Positions 25,314 to 32,943 of a stretch of 64,000 nucleotides of DNA are shown here, piece after piece (within the stretch, counting starts at the first letter, position 1; the number at the start of each line of letters is the position of its first letter). The notes under the pieces were generated by a model. That model had not been told where the DNA came from and did no database searches. It was given only the letters and a program-made list of their open reading frames with translations. This DNA comes from Edaphobacter lichenicola (GTDB lineage Bacteria > Acidobacteriota > Terriglobia > Terriglobales > Acidobacteriaceae). Position numbers and translations under genes: made by a program. The stretch lies in assembly GCF_025264645.1 (NCBI RefSeq), contig NZ_CP073696.1, positions 124,001-188,000 on the forward strand, given 5' to 3'.

Positions 25314-26933
25314 ATGAAGATACTGACTGCGATGGAGATGGGGGCGGTCGATCGATTGACTGCAGAGAAGTTCGGGGTGTCGCTGGAGTCTCTGATGGAG
25401 GCTGCGGGGAGTGCCGTGGCGAAGTTCTGTTTGAGGGAGTATTCGGCGAAGCTGCGGGTGGTTGTGCTGTGCGGGAGGGGAAATAATGGCGGGGATGGGT
25501 TCGTTGCGGCACGAGTGTTGGCGCAGGTGGGGCGGTCGGTGCGGGTGGTGCTACTGGGAAAGGTGGACGATCTGAAGGGGGAGGCTGCGGCGGCGATGCA
25601 TCGGCTGCGGGAGGAGGTTTCGTCGGTACATGTCGTGGAGGTCATCGATGAGACCGGATTGGCGGATTGCACTTCTGCGCTGAGTGATGCGGGGCTTTTG
25701 ATTGATGCGCTGGTGGGGACGGGGTTCAAGCCGCCGCTGCGAGGATTGACTGCTTTGCTGCGAGGCATGGTGGAGGATCTTGCAGCGACTGTGGTCGCGG
25801 TGGATCTGCCTTCGGGGTGGGATGCGGATTCGACGGAGCAGACGGCTGAAGGGTCGTTCCGAGCAGATGCCGTGGTGACCTTTACTGCTCCGAAGATGGC
25901 GCACGTATTTGGGCACCTCACGCGAAATGATAAGACGGGTGGGACGTTTGGACCGGTGGTGGTGGCGGGGATCGGATCGCCCGAGGAGGCGGTGGTTTCC
26001 GCGAACAGTTTGACCTGGGCGGGTGCTTCTAAGGCGCTGGCGGAGAGGCCTCGGGATGTGAACTCGAATAAAGGGAAGTTTGGTCATGTGCTCGTGGTGG
26101 GTGGGAGCTATGGGAAGGCCGGTGCTCCGGCGATGGCTTCGCTGGCGTGTCTAAGGGCTGGAGCGGGGTTGGTGACGGCGGCGGTGCCGAAGAGCATTGT
26201 GGATACGGTGACGCGGATTGCGCCAGAGTTGATGATGGCACCGCTGGCAGAGGGTACGAAGGGTGCGGTGTCGTTCAAGAATCTGGACGGAGCGAAGCTG
26301 GATGCGCTGGTGAAAAAGATTTCGGTGGTGGCGGTGGGGCCTGGGTTGTCGACCGATGGGGATGCTCCGGCGTTTGCGCGGCAGATGGTGGAGAAGACGA
26401 CGGTTCCAGTGGTGATCGATGCGGATGCGTTGAATGCGTTTGCGGGGCAGACCAGTTTGCTGAACGGCAAGGGGCGTGTGATGGTGCTGACGCCGCATCC
26501 GGGTGAGATGGCGCGGTTGGCAGGGATGACCGTGAAAGAGGTGGAGGCGGACCGTATCGGGTTGGCACGCAAGTTTGCGACAAAACATAAACTGACGCTG
26601 GTGCTAAAGGGGTGGCGAACGCTGATCGCGCATCCGGATGGCTCAATTGCGGTGAATACGAGTGGGAATCCATCGATGGCGAAGGGGGGAAGCGGGGATA
26701 TTCTGACGGGAATTGTGGCTGCGATGCTGGCGCAGTTTCCCAACGACGTTGCACGGGCGGTGGAGACGGCGGTGTATCTGCATGGGCTGGCTGGAGACTT
26801 TGCCGCGCGTGTGATGGATGAGCATACTGTACTTGCAACCGATACGGTTACACACCTTTCGGATGCATTTCGCTATCGGGTGACGGATGCGGATGGTGCG
26901 GTTTGGATCTGCGGGTTGCAGGGAAAAGCTTGA
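25314..26933 (+). CDS. nnr: Bifunctional NAD(P)H-hydrate epimerase / ADP-dependent dehydratase Nnr
   Basis: The 539-residue protein is a full fusion of the YjeF N-terminal epimerase domain (residues about 1-220: LESLMEAAGSAVAKF, CGRGNNGGDGFVAARVL, VDLPSGWDADS) and the C-terminal ribokinase-like dehydratase (about 235-530: VVGGSYGKAGAPAMASLACLRAGAG, LTPHPGEMARL, and the catalytic NTSGNPSMAKGGSGDILTGI). Together they repair hydrated NADH and NADPH. ATG 25314 has AGAAGGAG upstream at good spacing. It begins a run of + strand genes leading to tsaE. Confidence 0.95.
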   Translation: MKILTAMEMGAVDRLTAEKFGVSLESLMEAAGSAVAKFCLREYSAKLRVVVLCGRGNNGGDGFVAARVLAQVGRSVRVVLLGKVDDLKGEAAAAMHRLREEVSSVHVVEVIDETGLADCTSALSDAGLLIDALVGTGFKPPLRGLTALLRGMVEDLAATVVAVDLPSGWDADSTEQTAEGSFRADAVVTFTAPKMAHVFGHLTRNDKTGGTFGPVVVAGIGSPEEAVVSANSLTWAGASKALAERPRDVNSNKGKFGHVLVVGGSYGKAGAPAMASLACLRAGAGLVTAAVPKSIVDTVTRIAPELMMAPLAEGTKGAVSFKNLDGAKLDALVKKISVVAVGPGLSTDGDAPAFARQMVEKTTVPVVIDADALNAFAGQTSLLNGKGRVMVLTPHPGEMARLAGMTVKEVEADRIGLARKFATKHKLTLVLKGWRTLIAHPDGSIAVNTSGNPSMAKGGSGDILTGIVAAMLAQFPNDVARAVETAVYLHGLAGDFAARVMDEHTVLATDTVTHLSDAFRYRVTDADGAVWICGLQGKA

Positions 26934-27040
26934 TTGGGAGAAGATTTCTTTGACTTTCGCCTATGGTGAGGGAACCGGCGACTTTTGAAGTGCGTTAGAC
27001 ATAGAGACAATAAATTCCACCGTAATCTGGGGAACGCGCT

Positions 27041-27700
27041 ATGCGAATTCACCGGCAACTCGTTCTGCGTGGGGTGGCGGTTGCCGCATTGCTGTTGATC
27101 TTCTTTCTGCAACTGCTCGCTGTGAATATTCGGACTTCGATGAGCTGGGACGAGGGGCATCATCTCTTTGACGGATATACGATCCTGAAATATCGCGACT
27201 TTGGATTGAACCCTGAAGTTCCTCCTCTCGCAAAGGCAGCTGCGGCTGTTCCGTTGCTGCCTTTACGGTTGTACGAGCCAACACAGCAGGGGCGCAGTTC
27301 GCAGTTGGAGGCGTTCGTCGACGGCAGAGAGTTTCTCTTCAGGAATGACGCCAATCAACTGCTTCTTCGCGGCCGTCTTATTATTTCTTTGTTCACGTTA
27401 GGCATGGCGTTGCTGGTTTTTCTGGCAGGGCAAGAGATCCTTGGTACGTTGACTGGATTGTTGGCACTGACGTTTCTTGTCTTCGATCCGAACGTGCTTG
27501 CGCATGGAGCACTGGTGACGACGGATGCGACGATTACGTTTTTCATCTTTGCCAGTGTTTATGCGTGGTATCGGTACACACGGCGTCCGAGTGTCTGGAG
27601 GCTCGTGCTAATCGGATTGCTTGTTGGTCTCGCTTGGGCTATGCGTTGCGGAGTTATCCGCGATGAGAAGATAAATGGAGCGACGATTTCAGGAGAGTGA
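27041..27700 (+). pseudogene. N-terminal fragment of a GT39/PMT-like membrane glycosyltransferase
   Basis: The 219-residue frame begins like acidobacterial dolichyl-phosphate-mannose-type glycosyltransferases: a first membrane span, then SMSWDEGHHLFDGY with the catalytic Asp-Glu pair, GLNPEVPPLAKAAAA, and LVTTDATITFFIFASVYAWYRYTRRPS. At about residue 200 (GLLVGLAWAM), where the family continues for several hundred residues, homology stops and the frame ends in an unrelated tail (RCGVIRDEKINGATISGE). The tail overlaps the start of tsaE. A deletion that joined the front of this gene to the tsaE leader explains it. A functional short protein is unlikely but not excluded. Confidence 0.65.
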
Positions 27701-28157
27701 AGTGGGTTTGGAGTTGCGGGAGAAGAAGCGGTTCAAGACGCGGAGTGAGGCGGGAACGTTGGCGATGGGTGAGAGGGTGGCGGAGATGCTGCTGCCTGCG
27801 CCGAAGCTGTTTGTGTTGCGTGGAGATTTGGGCGCTGGTAAGACGACTTTGGTGAAGGGTATTGCTGCGGCGCTGGGTGCGGCTGAAGCGGGGGATGTGA
27901 CGAGTCCGACGTTTACGTTGGTGCATGAGTATCGCGGGAAGAAGGTAAGGCTGTTTCATCTGGATCTTTATCGGTTGGAGACTGAACGCGAGTTGTTGAC
28001 GCTGGGGCTGGAGGAGATGGCGGAGGAGCCGGATGCGCTGGTGTTGGTGGAGTGGGGCGAGAAGTTTCCGAGTGTGGTGGAGCGATCGGATGGAGAGATT
28101 CTGATTGAACATGCGGGTGGGGATGAGCGCATGTTTTATGTGAGAGTGAAGGGCTGA
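27675..28157 (+). CDS. tsaE: tRNA threonylcarbamoyladenosine biosynthesis ATPase TsaE
   Basis: TsaE is the small ATPase that assists TsaB/TsaD in making t6A at position 37 of ANN-decoding tRNAs. The 160-residue protein has the Walker A motif LRGDLGAGKTTLVKGIAAAL, the family signature VTSPTFTLVHEY, the DLYRL segment and LVLVEWGEKFP. A longer than usual N-terminus (about 20 residues) is seen, so a later start is possible. It overlaps the end of the truncated glycosyltransferase fragment by 26 bases. Its stop is one base from the stop of the convergent methyltransferase gene, leaving no room for a terminator. Confidence 0.93.
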   Translation: MERRFQESEVGLELREKKRFKTRSEAGTLAMGERVAEMLLPAPKLFVLRGDLGAGKTTLVKGIAAALGAAEAGDVTSPTFTLVHEYRGKKVRLFHLDLYRLETERELLTLGLEEMAEEPDALVLVEWGEKFPSVVERSDGEILIEHAGGDERMFYVRVKG

Positions 28158-28158
28158 T

Positions 28159-28941
28159 TTATTTTGCGGTTTGTCTGGAGCGGCCGGTGAGGCGGTAGAT
28201 GGCGCACTCTTCATCGCCGGTGGATCCGTACTCTTTTTGCTGAGCGATGGCGGCCAGATCGGCGAGATGGTCTTCTGGCGACATGGCTACGGGGCCGAGA
28301 AATAGACGTGTGAAGGCTGGGTGGCGGTCGAGGACGGCACGGCACTCAGAGTTGACGTAGAGGATGTCTAGGGCTGGTGTGGGGCCGCCGGGGCGTTTGG
28401 CGAACTGGGATTCGATGCGGCGGAGGAGGAGCTTTAACACCGGGGCTTCGAAGGGGTGAAAGAGGAAGACAAGGGTGGGGGTGCGGGGGAAGTCGAAGGT
28501 GAGGGCGTCTTGCTCGAGAAGGCGGATGGGAGCGATCGGTGATGCGGTGGTGTCGTTGGTGTGGGCTTCGCGCCAGTGTTCGAGGTTGAGTTGGGCGATG
28601 TCGGCGAGGGTGGGGTTGAGTTCGATGCCGATGACTTGGTGGAAGGGAAGTTCGCTGGCGACGAGCATGGCGCGGCCTTTGCCGGCGCCGATGTCGACGA
28701 AGGTGTAGTGGTGTATGGGGTGGGGCGGGGTGGTGGCGCGCCAGATATCGATGAGGGAGCGAAGGATGCTGGGCGCGACGCCGTAGTAGGCGGTGACGTG
28801 GGCGTCGTTGGGGTGGCCGGTGGTGAGGTTTCCGGCAGCGATGAGGCCACTGGTTTCGACGCCGTGGATCTGGTCGAAAGGATGCTGCGGTGTTGGCGGC
28901 GGTGGCATGACCGATACGGATTTTGATTTGCGTGTGGGCAT
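28159..28941 (-). CDS. Class I SAM-dependent methyltransferase
   Basis: The 260-residue protein has a Rossmann SAM-binding motif I FVDIGAGKGRAMLVASELPF, motif II VIGIELNPTLADIAQLNL, and LLEQDALTFDF preceding motif IV-like LVFLFHPF. An N-terminal segment rich in Pro and Ser precedes the fold. Substrate unknown. It is the last gene of a tight minus-strand operon (prenyl synthase, DUF59 protein, this gene), beginning 4 bases after the DUF59 stop. Confidence 0.85.
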   Translation of the reverse strand: MPTRKSKSVSVMPPPPTPQHPFDQIHGVETSGLIAAGNLTTGHPNDAHVTAYYGVAPSILRSLIDIWRATTPPHPIHHYTFVDIGAGKGRAMLVASELPFHQVIGIELNPTLADIAQLNLEHWREAHTNDTTASPIAPIRLLEQDALTFDFPRTPTLVFLFHPFEAPVLKLLLRRIESQFAKRPGGPTPALDILYVNSECRAVLDRHPAFTRLFLGPVAMSPEDHLADLAAIAQQKEYGSTGDEECAIYRLTGRSRQTAK

Positions 28942-28945
28942 TGGC

Positions 28946-29317
28946 TTAGCGGATCTGGACGAGGTTTGGGTTGCCGTCGAGGCCGAGGGTTCTGCGGCCG
29001 GCGGGCGTGATGTTGAGTGGGGTCCAGTGAGGCGAGTCGAGGAGAGTCACGTCGGTGCGGCTGACGGTTTCGAGGCCGGATAAGCGGTTTGAGATTTGCG
29101 CGCTGAGTTGTGCGTGTGAGGCTTCGTCGGTTTGGGTGGGGGTGAGTGAGACTTCGATGATGTGTTTTTGAGGGACGCCGGGGATGTTGGCACCGGGGGC
29201 TTCTGCGTCTGGTGTGATGGTGATGGAGCGGACGAGGCCGAGATCGACGATGTTGCAGGGGAGGACGGGGTCGTAGCAGTCGCGGAGGGCCTGGAGGATG
29301 TCGGACTCGGTGAGCAT
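28946..29317 (-). CDS. DUF59 / MIP18-family iron-sulfur assembly protein
   Basis: The 123-residue protein is one DUF59 domain: ESDILQALRDCYDPVLPCNIVDLGLV is its N-terminal signature, with the conserved Cys within DPVLPCNIVDLGL. DUF59 proteins (SufT and PaaD-like) help mature iron-sulfur clusters. The C-terminal part, DSPHWTPLNITPAGRRTLGL, resembles the TWSPDWITEEGR-like end seen in PaaD/SufT relatives. It lies between the prenyl synthase (16 bases) and a methyltransferase (4 bases), in one operon. No suf genes are nearby. Confidence 0.85.
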   Translation of the reverse strand: MLTESDILQALRDCYDPVLPCNIVDLGLVRSITITPDAEAPGANIPGVPQKHIIEVSLTPTQTDEASHAQLSAQISNRLSGLETVSRTDVTLLDSPHWTPLNITPAGRRTLGLDGNPNLVQIR

Positions 29318-29333
29318 CTGTGTTGATGTTCTG

Positions 29334-30362
29334 TCAGTTCTTGCGTTCGACGAGGTATTGGGCGAGGGATTTGAGTGGTGCGGCGGCTTCGCCGAAGGGG
29401 GCTAAGGCGGCGAAGGCGTCGGCGATAAGTTCTTCGGCGTCTTTAAGGGATTGGTCGATGCCGAAGACGGCGGGCCAGGTGGCCTTGATGCTGGCGGTAT
29501 CTTTGCCTGCGGTTTTGCCGAGTTCCTCGGAGCTTTGGGTCATGTCGAGGACGTCGTCTACGATTTGGAAGGCCAGGCCGGCTTTTTCTCCGAAGGTGCG
29601 CAGGCGGGCGATGGTGTCGGCGTAGGGGGCGTAGGCAGTGCGACCTGTTTCAAGACGTGCATTGGAGTCTGCGGCGGGTTCGTCTTTGCTGTGGCCGCTG
29701 CTCGCCGAGCGATGACGCAGGCTTAGGCCGTAGAGGCCACCGGAGACGATGCTGGTGGTGATGAGAGCGCCGGTTTTGGCGCGGTGGATGGCTTCGACGA
29801 GGGCTGCGGTGGGGGGATGGCCTTCGGCTTCGATGTCCATGACCTGGCCGCCGATCATTCCGGGAGGGAGCTTGGTTTCGAGATCGCCTACGCGGCCTAC
29901 ACCGGTGCCTACGGCGAGGGAGACCTCGCGGAGGATGGCGACGGTGGTGGGAGAGGGCGTGGAGAGAGCAGCGATGGTTTGAAAGGCGAGGGTCTGAAGG
30001 GCGTCGCCCGCGAGGATGGCGGTGGCTTCACCGAAGACGACGTGGCAGGTGGGCTGGCCACGACGAAGGTCGTCGTTGTCGAGGGCGGGGAGGTCGTCGT
30101 GGATGAGGGAGTAGGTGTGGAGCATCTCGAGGGCTGCGCCGAGGTTGGCTACGTGCTCGGGATAGTCTTCGGTACCTGCGACCATTCTTGCGGCTTCGAT
30201 GCAGAGGATGGGACGGAGACGCTTGCCGCCAGCGAATGTGCTGTGGCGCATGGCTCGGTGGATGGAGTGAGGGAGAGTGTCGGTTGCGGGCAGGAGGCGT
30301 TCGAGGGCGGCGTCGGTGAGCTGGGCGCCGGAGAGAAGCAGGGTTTGTACTGTGGAGTGCAT
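29334..30362 (-). CDS. ispA: Short-chain polyprenyl diphosphate synthase (FPP/GGPP type)
   Basis: The 342-residue enzyme condenses isopentenyl diphosphate onto allylic diphosphates. It has GGKRLRPILC, the first aspartate-rich motif HDDLPALDNDDLRRG (DDxxxxD type, bacterial FPP synthases), a conserved GDALQTLAF, KTGALI and the second Asp-rich region AFQIVDDVLD. A Ser/Asp-rich insertion of about 30 residues (RHRSASSGHSKDEPAAD) breaks the region between KTGALI and the second motif and is not normal for the family. It heads the operon with DUF59 and methyltransferase genes. Product chain length (C15 or C20) cannot be decided. FPP would feed undecaprenyl phosphate and hopanoid synthesis. Confidence 0.92.
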   Translation of the reverse strand: MHSTVQTLLLSGAQLTDAALERLLPATDTLPHSIHRAMRHSTFAGGKRLRPILCIEAARMVAGTEDYPEHVANLGAALEMLHTYSLIHDDLPALDNDDLRRGQPTCHVVFGEATAILAGDALQTLAFQTIAALSTPSPTTVAILREVSLAVGTGVGRVGDLETKLPPGMIGGQVMDIEAEGHPPTAALVEAIHRAKTGALITTSIVSGGLYGLSLRHRSASSGHSKDEPAADSNARLETGRTAYAPYADTIARLRTFGEKAGLAFQIVDDVLDMTQSSEELGKTAGKDTASIKATWPAVFGIDQSLKDAEELIADAFAALAPFGEAAAPLKSLAQYLVERKN

Positions 30363-30510
30363 CGGCTTTGATGATAAATCACGAGGGAGATGGATCGATG
30401 CATGGGAATGGTGGTGTGGAGGGCTGGCTATGCGTGGGGACTGGTCGATCCTTGCGGATGACGATGGAGAACAGGTAAAGGCAAAAGCAACGGCAACGAC
30501 GATTACAAAA

Positions 30511-30573
30511 GCAGATCCCTACGGGATGACAACCAAAAGGACAAGCAACTGCAACGGCAACGGCAATGGCAAC
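30511..30573 (+). repeat. Family C palindrome and GCAACG microsatellite
   Basis: GCAGATCCC-TAC-GGGATGACAAC (30511-30533) is a compact family C head with a GATCCC/GGGATG stem. It is flanked by hexamer arrays of GCAACG type: GCAACG-GCAACG-GCAATG-GCAAC at 30551-30573 and a shorter run at 30487-30497. The interval 30363-30587 between two minus-strand genes holds nothing else. Confidence 0.7.
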
Positions 30574-30587
30574 CCAACAACGGATGT

Positions 30588-32630
30588 TTACTGGGAGGAT
30601 TTGCGGCGGACGGTGATCAAGAACAGAAGCGCGAGAGAGAAGAGTGAGACTGCATCGCCTATGGTTTGGTCGAAGGTGTGGGCGTAGGTGATGTCGATGG
30701 TGGAAGGACCTGCGGGGATAGGGATGGCGATGAGACCGTCGTCGCGCTGGTCTTGTTTGTTGCGGGCGGTGGCGGGGATGCCGTTGCGGGTGATGCGCCA
30801 GGCCGGGTAGTCGCGCAGGTGGAGGATCAGGTCTTCGGGAATGGTTGTGGTTACTGTGAAGTGCGGCGGGGTCGGGCCTGTTTGAGTACTGATAAAGTTT
30901 GCATCGGTTGGCTTGTCGGCTAGTGCGTTGGCGTTTGGGGCTTTGGCATTTGAGTCAGGGGAGAGCCAGAAGGCTGGATCGTTTTGGGCGAGGGAGTCAT
31001 TGTCGGCGGTGGTTGGGGTGTACTCGTCTGTAGGGTCGGTGCCTTGGTTAGAGCGGAAGAGGGCTTCTCGGGCGCGAGGCGCGTCTTCTTCGTCGCAGGG
31101 TTGGTGGAAGACGGAGTATGCGGATGAGGTGAGAGCTGCACTCAGGGCGATTGCTGCGGTTGCTGTTGCGATGGGTTTCCAGTGGAGGGGTGTAAGGGCT
31201 AAGGCGATGGTGAGTGCAAGAACTGCGGTCAGAATGGCGACCAGTCGCCACGGGAACTGCAGGAAAGCTAGTTCGGGGGCGTGCTTCCAGATGATTGCAG
31301 TCACCGGCGTGAGGAGGAGGGTAATGGCTATGGTCAGGATTGCCACGGATGCCAGGAGTGAGTTTGAGATTGGCGTGATGCGGTCGGGCAGAGGGGCGTG
31401 CGCGGTGGATGAGATATCCGGGTGGAGTGACGAAGAGGGTCGCGCTTCGGACGATGCCCATGTCTCAGAGTCGAAAGATGAGGCTCTCGGTTTGTTGGTG
31501 AGCTTGGATTTCTGTTCTGAGCTGCGATTGAGGTAGGTGATGGTGATGGCGGCTACGGTTAGCGCGATGACGATGATTGCGATGAGGGATGCGGTGTGGA
31601 GGACCTGGTCGTGAGGGACGTCGCCGGTGTGGTGGAAGAGGAAGTTGTCCTGGATGCGCATGTTGGGGATGATGGCCATCGCGATCTGGACGTAGCGGCG
31701 CTCATAGGCGGCAGGAAGGATGTAGAAGGCAGCCAGGCCGAGGCCGAGTGTAGTGCCTGCGATGGTGTTGATGGCAAGTTGAAGCGGTGTTTGAGTGGGT
31801 GTTTTCGGGATGCTGGGATAGGTTGCCACTGCGGTTCGCACGTCGCGCGAAGACCCGATCCTTCGTAAAGGCGCGAAGGATGGGCCACCCGACTGGGCTG
31901 CCATCTCAGCAGGTAAGGATGGGCCACTTGACGATTCGGATGAGAGTTTGATGGAGCTGGCATGAGCGGTCGCGCTGTCGGGCGCTGGCCATATCTCAGA
32001 GTCGAGATATGGGGCACCCGGTTTTTGGGCTAGTCGGACTGCGGTGAGGAGGGCCAGGGCATAGCAGCTCATAACGGCGGCGGGTGCGTTGGTAAGCCAG
32101 AGGAGAGCTACGGGGATGGCGATGCGGGGGATGGTGACGCGTCGGCGCAGAATGGCGTGGAGGAGTAAAGGGATAAAGGCGGCGGCGAGGAGTTCGGCGT
32201 AGGCGGTGCGCTCATATGCGGTGAAGAGCATGTAGGGGTTCACCGCGTAGAGGATTGCGGCGATGAGAGCAGCGGTGGGAGGAGCGAAGTCTCGTGCTAG
32301 GCGATGGAGCGCGAGGCCGCTGGCGGTGAGGGCTAGCCAGGTGTAGACGATAGGGGTTGCAGTGATTGGGAAGAGGAGGGTGAGGATGGCGCCTAGGGTC
32401 CAGGAGAGGGGCGGGTAGAAGACGAAGCGGGGTTCCCCTGCGTTCCAGGCGGCGGTGTAGGCCCAGTGGGGATGGAGGTTGCCGTGGGTGAACTGGCGGG
32501 CTGCTTCCATCCAGTTGAGGAGATGGAAGTCGAAGTCGTGGCCGCAGGAGCAGCCGTAGAGGATGAGTGGAAGGATGGCGATGCCGGCGGCCAGAGGGAT
32601 CAGGAGATAGGGGAGCCGGTCGCGCTGCAT
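30588..32630 (-). CDS. Large PTPS-related integral membrane protein with repeat insertions
   Basis: This 680-residue protein resembles the 6-pyruvoyl-tetrahydropterin-synthase-related membrane family, which is glycosyltransferase C-like: GHDFDFHLLNWMEAARQF, HWAYTAAWNAGEPRFVFYPPLSW, then many hydrophobic segments. The usual multi-span region is interrupted twice by hydrophilic Ser/Pro-rich stretches: residues about 200-270 (with GAPYLDSEIWPAPDSATA and SGGPSFAPLRRIGSSRDVRT) and 380-400 (SFDSETWASSEARPSSS). These are translations of family B repeats at 31831-31891, 31966-32021 and 31437-31490; the frame is intact through all three. The C-terminal domain ends in a last membrane span. Function unknown; likely lipid-linked sugar or surface polymer biology. 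Confidence 0.8.
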   Translation of the reverse strand: MQRDRLPYLLIPLAAGIAILPLILYGCSCGHDFDFHLLNWMEAARQFTHGNLHPHWAYTAAWNAGEPRFVFYPPLSWTLGAILTLLFPITATPIVYTWLALTASGLALHRLARDFAPPTAALIAAILYAVNPYMLFTAYERTAYAELLAAAFIPLLLHAILRRRVTIPRIAIPVALLWLTNAPAAVMSCYALALLTAVRLAQKPGAPYLDSEIWPAPDSATAHASSIKLSSESSSGPSLPAEMAAQSGGPSFAPLRRIGSSRDVRTAVATYPSIPKTPTQTPLQLAINTIAGTTLGLGLAAFYILPAAYERRYVQIAMAIIPNMRIQDNFLFHHTGDVPHDQVLHTASLIAIIVIALTVAAITITYLNRSSEQKSKLTNKPRASSFDSETWASSEARPSSSLHPDISSTAHAPLPDRITPISNSLLASVAILTIAITLLLTPVTAIIWKHAPELAFLQFPWRLVAILTAVLALTIALALTPLHWKPIATATAAIALSAALTSSAYSVFHQPCDEEDAPRAREALFRSNQGTDPTDEYTPTTADNDSLAQNDPAFWLSPDSNAKAPNANALADKPTDANFISTQTGPTPPHFTVTTTIPEDLILHLRDYPAWRITRNGIPATARNKQDQRDDGLIAIPIPAGPSTIDITYAHTFDQTIGDAVSLFSLALLFLITVRRKSSQ
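31437..31490 (+). repeat. Family B copy 6, inside the PTPS-related gene
   Basis: GGTCGCGCTTCGGACGATGC followed by CCATGTCTCAGAGTCGAAAG, ending CTCTCGG, corresponds to copy 5 with several changes; the second stem is degenerate. It lies within the reading frame of the minus-strand membrane-protein gene. Confidence 0.65.
31831..31891 (+). repeat. Family B copy 4, inside the PTPS-related gene
   Basis: GCGGTTCGCAC-GTC-GCGCGAA is followed by a perfect second stem ATCCTTCG and CGAAGGAT and the end GGGCCACCCG. A partial extra end AGGATGGGCCACTTG follows at 31916-31930. It is read in frame on the minus strand as FAPLRRIGSSRDVRT. Confidence 0.8.
31966..32021 (+). repeat. Family B copy 5, inside the PTPS-related gene
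   Basis: GCGGTCGCGC leads to a perfect 9-bp stem CCATATCTC-AGAGTC-GAGATATGG and the end GGGGCACCCGG. Its second stem is the same type as copy 1. It is read in frame on the minus strand as GAPYLDSEIWPAPDSA. Confidence 0.8.
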
Positions 32631-32667
32631 GTCTTTGAGGGTATCGCAGGAGCTGACTCATGAATCG

Positions 32668-32880
32668 TCAACTCGGGCGATCTCTTACAAGCAGGGAGCA
32701 GAAGAAAGTGAAGAAGAGGCCCTGTATGACGATGCCCGCGATCTCAGACCATGGATTGCTTGCATGAACGAGCTTCTTCCAATCCCAGGCCGCTCTGGTC
32801 GCACAGTAGACGGGAAGCATGTAAAGCAGCCTGAAGAAGGAGCGAGACCATGACTGAAGTGCCTGGTTTCTGAGAGGCAT
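32668..32880 (-). CDS. Small membrane protein of unknown function
   Basis: A 70-residue frame starts at ATG 32880 with a GGGGG ribosome-site candidate about 7 bases upstream. It has two hydrophobic segments, FFRLLYMLPVYCATRAA and EIAGIVIQGLFFTFFCSLLV, separated by a polar WDWKKLVHASNPW. A TTG at 32913 could extend it. It lies between the MFS transporter gene (64 bases upstream) and the PTPS-related gene (37 bases downstream), all on the minus strand, so they may be cotranscribed. No family recognised; a chance frame is possible. Confidence 0.5.
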   Translation of the reverse strand: MPLRNQALQSWSRSFFRLLYMLPVYCATRAAWDWKKLVHASNPWSEIAGIVIQGLFFTFFCSLLVRDRPS

Positions 32881-32943
32881 GCCGATCCCCCGGTATTTGA
32901 GACCAAAGAGCAATCGAAAAGTTGCGGTCTTTTGACGATCGGC

